A stretch of DNA of 5,191 bases from the NCBI GenBank assembly GCA_934661735.1, contig CAKUJN010000117.1, positions 1 to 5,191 on the forward strand. Direction: 5' to 3'. The notes beneath the pieces were generated by a model. The model searched no databases. It worked only from the letters and a program-made list of their open reading frames with translations, and was not told the origin of the DNA. This stretch comes from an uncultured Oscillospiraceae bacterium. Lineage in GTDB: Bacteria; Bacillota; Clostridia; Oscillospirales; Oscillospiraceae. Numbering within the stretch: position 1 is the stretch's first letter; each line of letters begins with the position of its first letter. The position numbers and the translations under genes are program-made. Below are positions 1 through 4,935 of the stretch, piece by piece.

Positions 1-63
1 GTAGGCCGCATCCGTAGCGCTCCTTCGTCGCTGACGGCTGCGCTCGCCATCGGCCCCTACAAA
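1..63 (+). repeat. 63-bp repeat, first copy (right part of a larger structured repeat)
   Basis: Positions 1-63 match 427-489 at 62 of 63 positions; the only difference is A3 versus G429. In the second copy this segment forms the 3' part of a folded element whose 5' strand lies further left. Here that 5' part would lie outside the window, so this copy is cut by the window edge. It contains the inner imperfect hairpin made by CCGTAGCG and CGCTGACGG. Open frames through it are not convincing genes: there is no ribosome binding site, and both copies are embedded in palindromic sequence. Confidence 0.9.
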
Positions 64-158
64 CATTTGCAATAGAACGCAAAAATTGTGCACCACCGGC
101 GAATGCGTAGATGCGCTCCTGTTTCCACGGCAGGGTGTTTTGCCAGCTCCCTGCGTGG
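62..158 (+). repeat. Dispersed repeat segment, left copy (pairs with 5093-5191)
   Basis: Read in the same direction, this stretch aligns with 5093-5191 over its whole length, at about three quarters identity by eye. Conserved blocks include CAATAGAACGC, GTAGATGCG, TTCCAC and GTGTTTTGCCA. No coding start with a ribosome binding site is seen. It follows the 63-bp repeat directly, so the two may be parts of one larger repeat unit. Confidence 0.75.
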
Positions 159-194
159 CAACTGCTATCGATGGGAGCGTTGTCTCCACGCAGG
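125..194 (+). other. Two mutually exclusive inverted repeats
   Basis: CCCTGCGTGG at 149-158 can pair in two ways: backward with 125-135 (CCACGGCAGGG, one bulged base) or forward with 186-194, where 150-158 and 186-194 form a perfect 9-bp stem. GCTCCC (146-151) and GGGAGC (173-178) form a third alternative. If transcribed, this could switch between folds, but no gene lies just downstream on the plus strand. The rest of the stretch up to about 296 shows nothing I can identify. Confidence 0.35.
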
Positions 195-296
195 CGGCGC
201 TGTAGTATAGCTTTGCAGAGAGATTTCCGTGTGCTGGCCGCAGCGTTTTTCTATGGGCTCATTCTGTGGCACTGCGGTACAATCCGATTTGTATCC

Positions 297-400
297 AGCG
301 CCTCTTTTTGCCCACTTTTTCTGGCGCAGCAGAAAAAGTGGGTCGCCGAAGGCACGGTTGTGGCCTTGCCGCATCAATGGCAGTCCGGTGAATCCGGACA
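297..400 (+). repeat. Three-hairpin repeat module, copy 1
   Basis: Three hairpins stand in a row. The first is CCCACTTTTTCT (311-322) pairing perfectly with 331-342 around an 8-nt loop. The second is a 6-bp stem 359-364 with 368-373, including one T-G wobble. The third is GTCCGG (383-388) with CCGGAC (394-399). The reverse complement of about 4783-4893 carries the same module in the same order, and 511-562 carries its second half. Between copies some stem bases change together, so base pairing is kept. Intergenic location and palindromic build are like REP/BIME-type repeats in general; I do not recognise the specific family. Confidence 0.85.
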
Positions 401-403
401 AAA

Positions 404-489
404 GGGCCGATGTGCACCCGCAAGGGGTGGGCCGCATCCGTAGCGCTCCTTCGTCGCTGACGGCTGCGCTCGCCATCGGCCCCTACAAA
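404..489 (+). repeat. Structured repeat containing the second copy of the 63-bp segment
   Basis: The element is closed by a perfect 9-bp stem, GGGCCGATG (404-412) with CATCGGCCC (474-482). Inside are two smaller hairpins: CACCC (415-419) with GGGTG (425-429), and CCGTAGCG (438-445) with CGCTGACGG (455-463) with one bulged G. Positions 427-489 are nearly identical to 1-63. It follows the three-hairpin module directly, so both may belong to one compound repeat of about 190 bp. Confidence 0.8.
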
Positions 490-510
490 GTGCGGCGCAA
501 AATCGCTGCC

Positions 511-562
511 GAAGGCACAGTTGCAGTGTCACTGCAAAAACGGCAGCCCAGTGAAACCGGAC
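511..562 (+). repeat. Repeat module, second half, copy 2
   Basis: This copy aligns with 348-400 of the first module. It starts at GAAGGCAC and ends at CCGGACAAAAGGGCCGA, the last part running into the tatD terminator. It carries a perfect 8-bp stem with a single-base centre, TTGCAGTG (521-528) with CACTGCAA (530-537). The same 17-mer is found in inverted orientation at 4817-4833. The third hairpin of the module is largely lost here. The first hairpin (poly-T/poly-A arms) is absent. Confidence 0.8.
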
Positions 563-592
563 AAAAGGGCCGACGAAATCGTCGGCCCTTTT
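563..592 (-). terminator. Rho-independent terminator of the mnmG-tatD operon
   Basis: AAAAGGGCCGACGA (563-576) and TCGTCGGCCCTTTT (579-592) are perfect reverse complements around AA. On the minus strand this is a very GC-rich stem followed by TTTT, starting 11 bases after the tatD stop codon. Because of its symmetry it could also act on the plus strand. Its left arm is the shared end of the repeat module (ACAAAAGGGCCGA also occurs at 398-410), so the terminator seems to have been formed from, or fused to, the repeat. Confidence 0.85.
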
Positions 593-602
593 CCTTGAAT
601 TT

Positions 603-1364
603 TTACGCCAGGCGGAACAGTTCATACGCATTGCGCCGCGTCGCTTCCGCGACGCGCTCTGTGTCAACGCCCTTGATCTCGGCAATCTTTTTCGCCATCT
701 GCGGCACCATGCCAGGCTCACAGCGCCGCCCGCGGAACGGCTCCGGCGCCATATACGGACAGTCCGTTTCAATCAGCGTCCGGCTCAGCGGCAGCCACTC
801 CGCTACCTCCACGGCCTTCCGTGCGTTTTTGAACGTGATCACGCCCGTAAACCCGATGTACCACCCGCGCCGGACCAGCTCCTTTGCCATCTCCAGACTT
901 CCGGAATAGCAGTGGAACACGCCGCGCACATCCGTGAAATCGTCCAGAATCTCCAGCGCGTCGCCGTGGGCCTCCCGCTCGTGTACCACAACGGGCATCC
1001 TCGTCTCCCGCGCCAGCTGAAGCTGCATCCGGAACGCTTTCTTCTGGATATCCCGCGGCACGTCCTCGTAGTGATAGTCCAGCCCGATTTCGCCGATGGC
1101 GCGCACGCGCGGATTTTTGCACAGCGTGCGGTATGCTTCGATCAGCGCGCCATCCACATGGTCCGCGTCGTCCGGATGGCTCCCGACCGCGGCCCAGATC
1201 CAGTTGTACCGCTCTGCCAGCGCGACCGAGCGCTCCGACGACGGCAGGTCGCACCCGATGTTCATCATCCCCGTGACGCCGTTTTCACGCATCCGCGCGA
1301 GCACCTCGTCAAAGTCCGCCTGAAACCGCGTGTCGTCCAGATGCGCATGTGAATCAAAGTACAT
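603..1364 (-). CDS. tatD: TatD family metal-dependent hydrolase / DNase
   Basis: This 253-residue protein matches the full usual length of the TatD family, cytoplasmic TIM-barrel hydrolases that use divalent metal ions; characterised members are 3'-5' DNases. The metal ligands expected for the family are visible: H6 and H8 in DSHAHLD, E92 in GEIGLDYH, H128 in VVVHERE, H151 in FHCYSG and D201 in IETDCPY. GSHPDD at 61-66 and PYMAPEPFRG at 203-212 are also typical. The start is fixed by HAHLD lying right after MYFDS and by a GGGAGGCGG ribosome binding site inside the end of mnmG. The ATG overlaps the mnmG stop codon by one base (TAATG), so the two genes are probably translationally coupled. A strong terminator follows. 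The family is sure; the physiological substrate is not, and DNA repair or quality control is only inferred. Confidence 0.95.
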   Translation of the reverse strand: MYFDSHAHLDDTRFQADFDEVLARMRENGVTGMMNIGCDLPSSERSVALAERYNWIWAAVGSHPDDADHVDGALIEAYRTLCKNPRVRAIGEIGLDYHYEDVPRDIQKKAFRMQLQLARETRMPVVVHEREAHGDALEILDDFTDVRGVFHCYSGSLEMAKELVRRGWYIGFTGVITFKNARKAVEVAEWLPLSRTLIETDCPYMAPEPFRGRRCEPGMVPQMAKKIAEIKGVDTERVAEATRRNAYELFRLA

Positions 1365-3244
1365 TATTTTTCCGCCTCCCTCTGTGCAAGCCAGATCAGA
1401 AGCACCGCGATATCGCTCGGCGAAACGCCCGAAATCCGCCCCGCCTGTCCGACGGACAGCGGCCGGATCTCCGCCAGCTTCTGCCGTGCCTCCACGCGCA
1501 GCCCGCTGATGGACAGATAGTCGATATCGTCCGGAAGAAGCCTCGATTCCTCCTTCCGGAATTCTTCAACCTGCTTTTCCTGACGGGCGATATAGCCCGC
1601 ATACTTCATCTCAATCTCAACGGCCTCCCGCTGCTCCTTCGGCAGCGCGGGCCGCTCCGGATCAAACGCCGCCAGATCGTCATAGCCGACCTGCGGCCGC
1701 CGGACCAGATCGGCCAGCCTTGCAGAGCCCCTGACCGGCGCGGTTCCCGCCGCTGTCAGCACCGCGTTCAGCGCTTCGCTCTCCGCAATGCCCGTCGACT
1801 CCAGCCGCGCAATCTCCCGCTCAACGGCGGCGTATTTGTCCACAACCTGTTGATACTCCGCGTCGGAAATCAGTCCGATGCGGTGTCCGATATGGCTCAG
1901 CCGCCGGTCCGCGTTGTCCTGCCGGTGCAGAAGCCGGTATTCCGACCGCGAGGTCATGATGCGGTACGGCTCGTTCGTCCCCTTTGTGACCAGATCGTCG
2001 ATCAGCGTTCCGATGTACCCGTCCGAGCGCTTCAGAATCATCGGCGCCTCGCCCCTGAGCTTCAGCGCCGCGTTCACACCCGCGATAAAGCCCTGTACCG
2101 CCGCCTCCTCATAGCCGCTTGAGCCGTTGAACTGTCCTGCGCCGTAGAGTCCGGGCACCTTTTTGCATTCCAGCGTCGGCAGGAGCTCCGTCGGATCAAT
2201 GCAGTCGTATTCAATCGCATACGCCGGCCGCATCATTTCCGCGTGCTCCAGTCCCGTCACCGTGTGCAGCATTTCCAGCTGTACATCCAGCGGCAGGCTG
2301 GATGAAAAGCCCTGAATATACATCTCGTCCGTACCAAGTCCGCATGGCTCGATGAACAGCTGGTGCCGCGGCTTGTCCGGAAACCGGTCAATCTTCGTCT
2401 CAATCGACGGGCAGTAGCGCGGGCCCACCGATTCGATCATCCCGTTGAACAGCGGGCTCCGCCCGAAATTTTTCCGGATGACCTCGTGTGTTTTTTCGTT
2501 TGTGTACGTCAGATGGCACACCGCGCGGTTCTCCGGCGCCGTCTCGGTGCGGAAGGAGAACGGCACCGGCTCGTCGTCGCCCGTCTGAAGCTCCATCTGC
2601 GAAAAATCAATGCTGCGCCGGTTGACGCGCGGCGGCGTGCCGGTCTTAAACCGCCGCATCCGCAGCCCGAAGCCCTTCAGACACGCCGTCAGTCCCTGCG
2701 CCGCCTGCATGCCGTCCGGTCCCGATGATACGGCGCTTTCGCCGATGATGACCCGCGCGTCCAGATAGGTGCCCGAGGCAATCACGGCCGCGCGCACGCG
2801 GTAAACCGCGCCGAGACTTGTCGTGACCGAGCACACCGCGCCAGCCGCGTTCAGACCGATTTCCGTGACCATGGCCTGCATCAGCTCCAGCCCCGCCTGA
2901 CGCTCAAGCGTGCGCTTCATGTCCTCCTGATATTTCCGCCGGTCGGCCTGCGCGCGCAGCGAGTGCACCGCCGGCCCCTTTCCGCGGTTGAGCATCCGGT
3001 ACTGGATGCAGCAGCGGTCGGCGGCCTTCGCCATCTCTCCGCCCAGCGCGTCCAGCTCGCGCACCAGATGTCCCTTGCCCGTCCCGCCGATGGCCGGATT
3101 GCACGGCATGTTGCCCACAGCGTCCAGGTTGATTGTAAACACCGCCGTGTGCAGTCCCATCCGCGCACAGGCAAGCCCAGCCTCAATTCCGGCGTGTCCC
3201 GCGCCGATGACGGCGACGTCAAATACACCCGCGTCAAATTTCAT
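1364..3244 (-). CDS. mnmG: tRNA uridine-5-carboxymethylaminomethyl modification enzyme MnmG (GidA)
   Basis: MnmG works with the GTPase MnmE to put a carboxymethylaminomethyl (or aminomethyl) group on the wobble uridine U34 of certain tRNAs, using FAD, NADH and methylene-tetrahydrofolate in the cytoplasm. The 626-residue product has the family's usual length. Visible motifs are the FAD-binding GAGHAG (14-19), [10 protein letters not shown] with conserved Cys48 (45-54), KTGTPPRV (200-207), GPRYCPSIE with conserved Cys278 (274-282), [15 protein letters not shown] (367-381), TSRSEYRL (431-438), and the MnmE/tRNA-binding C-terminal part with [11 protein letters not shown] (599-609). The frame is open up to 3310, but ATG 3244 puts the Rossmann fold at the N-terminus, follows a GGGGGGAA ribosome binding site, and lies downstream of the promoter; the upstream frame crosses the -10 box. 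The usual neighbours mnmE and rsmG are absent; tatD follows with a one-base overlap. Confidence 0.97.
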   Translation of the reverse strand: MKFDAGVFDVAVIGAGHAGIEAGLACARMGLHTAVFTINLDAVGNMPCNPAIGGTGKGHLVRELDALGGEMAKAADRCCIQYRMLNRGKGPAVHSLRAQADRRKYQEDMKRTLERQAGLELMQAMVTEIGLNAAGAVCSVTTSLGAVYRVRAAVIASGTYLDARVIIGESAVSSGPDGMQAAQGLTACLKGFGLRMRRFKTGTPPRVNRRSIDFSQMELQTGDDEPVPFSFRTETAPENRAVCHLTYTNEKTHEVIRKNFGRSPLFNGMIESVGPRYCPSIETKIDRFPDKPRHQLFIEPCGLGTDEMYIQGFSSSLPLDVQLEMLHTVTGLEHAEMMRPAYAIEYDCIDPTELLPTLECKKVPGLYGAGQFNGSSGYEEAAVQGFIAGVNAALKLRGEAPMILKRSDGYIGTLIDDLVTKGTNEPYRIMTSRSEYRLLHRQDNADRRLSHIGHRIGLISDAEYQQVVDKYAAVEREIARLESTGIAESEALNAVLTAAGTAPVRGSARLADLVRRPQVGYDDLAAFDPERPALPKEQREAVEIEMKYAGYIARQEKQVEEFRKEESRLLPDDIDYLSISGLRVEARQKLAEIRPLSVGQAGRISGVSPSDIAVLLIWLAQREAEK

Positions 3245-3274
3245 TCTGATTCCCCCCGCGGTCCTGCATGTTTC

Positions 3275-3310
3275 AGCGTCTATTGTACCAATCTCCCGCC
3301 GTTTTTGCAA
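3275..3310 (-). promoter_or_regulatory. SigA-type promoter of mnmG-tatD
   Basis: On the minus strand, TTGCAA (-35; plus positions 3305-3310) and TACAAT (-10; 3282-3287) are separated by exactly 17 bases, and the -10 is extended by TGG. The expected transcript start near 3275 gives a leader of about 30 nt before the mnmG ATG at 3244. The leader is too short for a riboswitch. Confidence 0.8.
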
Positions 3311-3367
3311 GAAATAAGCGTCTCCTGCCGGCAGAACGCGTCATCCGTCCGCCGCGCGCAGCGGCAG

Positions 3368-3405
3368 AAAAAGCCGGCGGCGGAAATTTTTTCCACGCCG
3401 ACGGC
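3368..3405 (-). terminator. Rho-independent terminator downstream of the small-gene operon
   Basis: On the minus strand, GCCGTCGGCG (3396-3405) pairs with CGCCGCCGGC (3373-3382) with one mismatch, around a 13-base loop whose GGAAA and TTTCC can pair further. TTTTT (3368-3372) follows. It lies between the stop of the sigma-like gene (3599) and the mnmG promoter, so it separates the two minus-strand operons. On the plus strand only TTT follows the stem. Confidence 0.7.
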
Positions 3406-3431
3406 TTTCGACAGACTTCTTGACAGCGCGC

Positions 3432-3559
3432 TGGTATGATAATGGCACAGCTTATCCAATACGAGCGCACTTCATATCCCCGGTTTCCGGTCGCTGTCAT
3501 GCCGGAGGCCAATCCCACAATCCATTCCCCTGACTTCAACCGGTCAGGGGCGCTTTTTT
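3432..3559 (+). ncRNA. Candidate small RNA of about 110 nt
   Basis: A plus-strand terminator (3527-3559) has no plus-strand gene before it. About 90 bases upstream lies an extended -10-like sequence, TG-G-TATGAT (3432-3440), preceded by TTGACA at 3420-3425. The TTGACA is too close for a normal -35 (9-12 bases instead of about 17), so the promoter would rest on the extended -10. A transcript starting near 3447 would end at about 3559. I recognise no known RNA family in it. An open frame of 41 codons (3436-3561) exists but has no ribosome binding site and runs into the terminator. Confidence 0.3.
3527..3559 (+). terminator. Rho-independent terminator, plus strand
   Basis: CCCCTGAC (3527-3534) pairs perfectly with GTCAGGGG (3543-3550) around an 8-base loop, and CGC plus six T (3554-3559) follow. 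On the minus strand there is no T-run after the stem, so it points to the right. What it terminates is unclear: either a small RNA starting near 3447 or antisense transcription coming out of the mnmG region. Confidence 0.8.
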
Positions 3560-3598
3560 GAACGGCGCTGTCGATTTTTCCGCTTTTGCGCCGCGGGG

Positions 3599-3862
3599 CT
3601 AGTACTTCAGATACATCCGGAGCCGCGCCTTCGCCCTGTGGAGCGTCCGGCAGACCGTGGACTTGTTGACGCCAAGCTCCTCGGCCAGACTGTCCATCGT
3701 CCGCTCCTCCATGTAAACGCCGAGCAGGATGTGACGCTGCCTCTCGGTCAGCTCGTTATCCACAACGTTCATCATTCTCTGCCAGAGCACATCCTGCGGC
3801 AGACGCTTGCCAAGATACCCGTCATAGGCGATATCTTTCATTGCGGTAATACCCTTTTTCAT
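3599..3862 (-). CDS. Small sigma-70 region 4-like helix-turn-helix protein
   Basis: The 87-residue product ends in a helix-turn-helix of the sigma-70 region 4 type: LTERQRHILLGVYMEERTM (38-56) followed by DSLAEELGVNKSTVCRTLHR (57-76) and a basic tail ending RMYLKY. In full sigma factors region 4 contacts the -35 box and the beta flap. Region 2, needed for -10 binding and melting, is missing, so this is probably a DNA-binding regulator and not an autonomous sigma factor. The start at 3862 has GGAG about 9 bases upstream; the alternative Met8 (3841) has a poorer site. The start lies 41 bases inside the preceding gene, which suggests coupled translation. It is the last gene of a three-gene operon; a terminator follows at 3368-3405. 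Target promoters are unknown. Confidence 0.8.
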   Translation of the reverse strand: MKKGITAMKDIAYDGYLGKRLPQDVLWQRMMNVVDNELTERQRHILLGVYMEERTMDSLAEELGVNKSTVCRTLHRAKARLRMYLKY

Positions 3863-4055
3863 AGTAACGCTCCAATAGCTCCGTCAGCTCGTTGATTTGT
3901 GTCAGCGCCGTAGTCATCGCGGCAATCCGCCGCCGCAGCCAGAAGCGCTCCTGCTCCTCGCGGGACAGCCGCTCGGCGCGGCGCAGAACGCGCAGCCGCG
4001 CGCGGAGCCGGTCTCCGGCGGCGCGGTAGTCGCCCGCCAGCTGTTCAAGTGTCAT
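3822..4055 (-). CDS. Small charged helical protein, function unknown
   Basis: I do not recognise a named family. The 77-residue product is very rich in Arg, Glu and Leu. Residues 1-65 have the pattern of long amphipathic helices, likely a coiled coil or helical hairpin (LRARLRVLRRAERLSREEQE, 17-36; ELTELLERYYEKGY, 56-69). It ends in a tyrosine- and arginine-rich tail, RYYEKGYYRNERYRL. There is no signal peptide or membrane segment. The ATG at 4055 overlaps the end of the zinc-ribbon-like gene by 11 bases, and its own end overlaps the sigma-like gene by 41 bases. Such tight packing argues for co-translation and perhaps a complex; a partner of the sigma-like protein is an inference. The start has only a weak ribosome binding site (GAGGGA), which fits coupling. 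Confidence 0.7.
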   Translation of the reverse strand: MTLEQLAGDYRAAGDRLRARLRVLRRAERLSREEQERFWLRRRIAAMTTALTQINELTELLERYYEKGYYRNERYRL

Positions 4056-4260
4056 TCCGCCGGTCCCTCAGCATCGCGGTGCGCAGCACCGAAAGGAAGT
4101 ACATTCTGGCGTAATCCGGCAGACACGGCTCGCAGACCGGCCCGTCGCCCATCTCATAATAGCTCTGTCCCAGATAGATTTCCCCTCTGCACCATGCGCA
4201 GGTTGCAATCACCGGCGCAAGCTGTGCGTCGCGGCTCTTTTTCGTGCGTTTGCGCGGCAT
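4045..4260 (-). CDS. Small four-cysteine zinc-ribbon-like protein
   Basis: The 71-residue product has a basic N-terminus (MPRKRTKKSR), then two CxxC knuckles: Cys21/Cys24 (CAWC) and Cys43/Cys46 (CEPC), 18 residues apart. This pattern fits a single structural zinc site of the zinc-ribbon or treble-clef kind. The C-terminal part (about 49-65) looks helical and is followed by a charged tail. Function is unknown; a nucleic-acid- or protein-binding adaptor is an inference. It is the first gene of the operon, with a strong AGGAGGAGG site 9 bases before the ATG at 4260, behind the operator-containing promoter at 4329-4357. The stop codon lies inside the start of the next gene. Confidence 0.75.
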   Translation of the reverse strand: MPRKRTKKSRDAQLAPVIATCAWCRGEIYLGQSYYEMGDGPVCEPCLPDYARMYFLSVLRTAMLRDRRNDT

Positions 4261-4306
4261 GATATCGTTCCTCCTCCTGCCCGTTTCCGTTCCGGAAGCT
4301 TTTGAA

Positions 4307-4336
4307 TTGCCAATTATTTACAGTTCTGAGTTTACT
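4307..4336 (+). promoter_or_regulatory. Possible promoter of the XRE-family gene
   Basis: TTGCCA (4307-4312) and TTTACT (4331-4336) are 18 bases apart on the plus strand. The -10 is weak (four of six consensus bases). If used, transcription starts near 4343, inside the operator, so binding there would also block this gene and give autoregulation. Other weak combinations are possible. Confidence 0.35.
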
Positions 4337-4357
4337 ACACGAAACGTGTGATGTCAA
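4329..4357 (-). promoter_or_regulatory. Promoter of the three-gene minus-strand operon
   Basis: On the minus strand there is a consensus -35 TTGACA (plus 4352-4357), exactly 17 bases of spacer, and -10 TAAACT (4329-4334). The start would be near 4322, giving a leader of about 60 nt before ATG 4260. The spacer is occupied by the perfect inverted repeat described separately, so RNA polymerase and a bound dimer should exclude each other. Confidence 0.8.
4337..4349. promoter_or_regulatory. Operator: perfect inverted repeat in the promoter spacer
   Basis: ACACG (4337-4341) and CGTGT (4345-4349) are perfect reverse complements around AAA; on the operon strand this reads ACACGTTTCGTGT. It sits exactly between the -35 and -10 boxes of the minus-strand promoter and 49 bases before the divergent XRE-family gene. 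Dyads of this size are typical targets of XRE dimers, so the adjacent regulator is the obvious candidate binder. It is the only copy of this dyad I saw in the window. Confidence 0.7.
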
Positions 4358-4397
4358 GAAGAAAATTTACTTTTTCTGGAATTCAGGAGGAAACACC

Positions 4398-4757
4398 ATG
4401 ATGTTTGGAAACCGTCTTGCGCGTCTGCGCCGTCAGCGCGGCTGGAACCAGTCTCAGCTTGCCGTCCGCCTCGGCGTCAGCGCCAGCACCATCGGCATGT
4501 ACGAGCAGGGGCGGCGCGAGCCGGACTGCCGGACGCTGATCGCCCTTGCCGCCATTCTGGAGGTCAGTACCGACTATCTTCTGACCGGCCGCGCGCCCGC
4601 GCCGGATACGGCGGCGCTGCGCGCCGGCATCGACCGCTTTTTCCGCGAATCGGATGCGTCTTTGACGCTGCGCGCCGCCGACGGCGCCGAGCGTCCCTTC
4701 GGCCCCGCGGAGCTTGCCCTGCTTCTCTCCGCGCTCTCCGCCGCACAGCAGGAATAA
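4398..4757 (+). CDS. XRE-family (Cro/CI-like) transcriptional regulator
   Basis: The 119-residue product has a classical N-terminal helix-turn-helix of the XRE/HTH_3 family: NRLARLRRQRGWNQSQLAVR (5-24), then LGVSASTIGMYEQGRREP (25-42) and LIALAAILEVSTDYLLTG (47-64). The rest, to residue 119, is a short alpha-helical region with PFGPAELALLLSALSAAQQE at the end, probably for dimerisation or signal sensing; I recognise no sensor domain. The start is clear: AGGAGG (4385-4390) lies 7 bases before ATG 4398. An in-frame extension back to 4302 lacks such a site and crosses the promoter region. The gene is divergent from the three-gene operon and shares with it a 137-base intergenic region that contains the 13-bp operator. 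Likely role: repressor of that operon, possibly autoregulated. Confidence 0.9.
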   Translation: MMFGNRLARLRRQRGWNQSQLAVRLGVSASTIGMYEQGRREPDCRTLIALAAILEVSTDYLLTGRAPAPDTAALRAGIDRFFRESDASLTLRAADGAERPFGPAELALLLSALSAAQQE

Positions 4758-4782
4758 GTCCTCCGGCGGTGATTCTGCAGGG

Positions 4783-4893
4783 ACCGACCCTTCCGGTTGG
4801 CACCGGACTGCCTCTTTTGCAGTGACACTGCAACTGTGCCTCCGGCGGCCTACTTTTTCTGTTGCGCCAGAAAAAGTAGGCAAAAAGAGGCTC
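4783..4893 (-). repeat. Three-hairpin repeat module, inverted copy
   Basis: The reverse complement aligns with 297-400. CCTACTTTTTCT (4849-4860) pairs with 4869-4880 around an 8-base loop. TTGCAGTG and CACTGCAA flank one base (4817-4833), and CCGGT (4793-4797) pairs with ACCGG (4802-4806). Relative to the left copy, the third pair of the first stem has changed from C-G to T-A on both arms. It starts 25 bases after the stop of the XRE-family gene, so that transcript probably enters it. Confidence 0.85.
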
Positions 4894-4911
4894 CTGGGGA
4901 CGCGTTATATT

Positions 4912-4935
4912 GCGCGCTGACGCGCGCGAGTTTTT
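4912..4935 (+). terminator. Possible terminator of the XRE-family gene
   Basis: GCGCGC (4912-4917) and GCGCGC (4922-4927) form a 6-bp stem around TGAC, followed by GAG and five T (4931-4935). The stem is short and three bases from the T-run. No better terminator lies between the stop at 4757 and this point; the repeat hairpin at 4849-4880 has no T-run after it on this strand. Confidence 0.4.

Noticed and set aside
1..602. CRISPR array
   Set aside because: Repeats are few, unevenly spaced, mostly imperfect and themselves palindromic modules; there are no regular spacers or cas genes.
229..909. Long plus-strand open frame (226 codons) across the repeats and the end of tatD
   Set aside because: It runs through hairpin repeats and then antisense to tatD, with no ribosome binding site. 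The tatD strand shows complete catalytic motifs.
1349..2122. 257-codon plus-strand frame antisense to mnmG
   Set aside because: Shadow of the GC-rich mnmG gene, which has full-length family motifs on the other strand.
3436..3561. 41-codon plus-strand open frame starting in the TATGATAATG sequence
   Set aside because: No ribosome binding site precedes it, its stop codon lies at the end of the terminator T-run, and the start overlaps the presumed -10 box. Chance is more likely.
3599..4757. Toxin-antitoxin system
   Set aside because: None of the small proteins shows a recognisable toxin motif. The XRE gene is divergent from the others, not co-transcribed as in most TA pairs.
4849..4880. Hairpin after the XRE-family gene as its terminator
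   Set aside because: On the plus strand the stem is followed by CAAAAAGAGG, not a T-run. It is better explained as the repeat-module hairpin.
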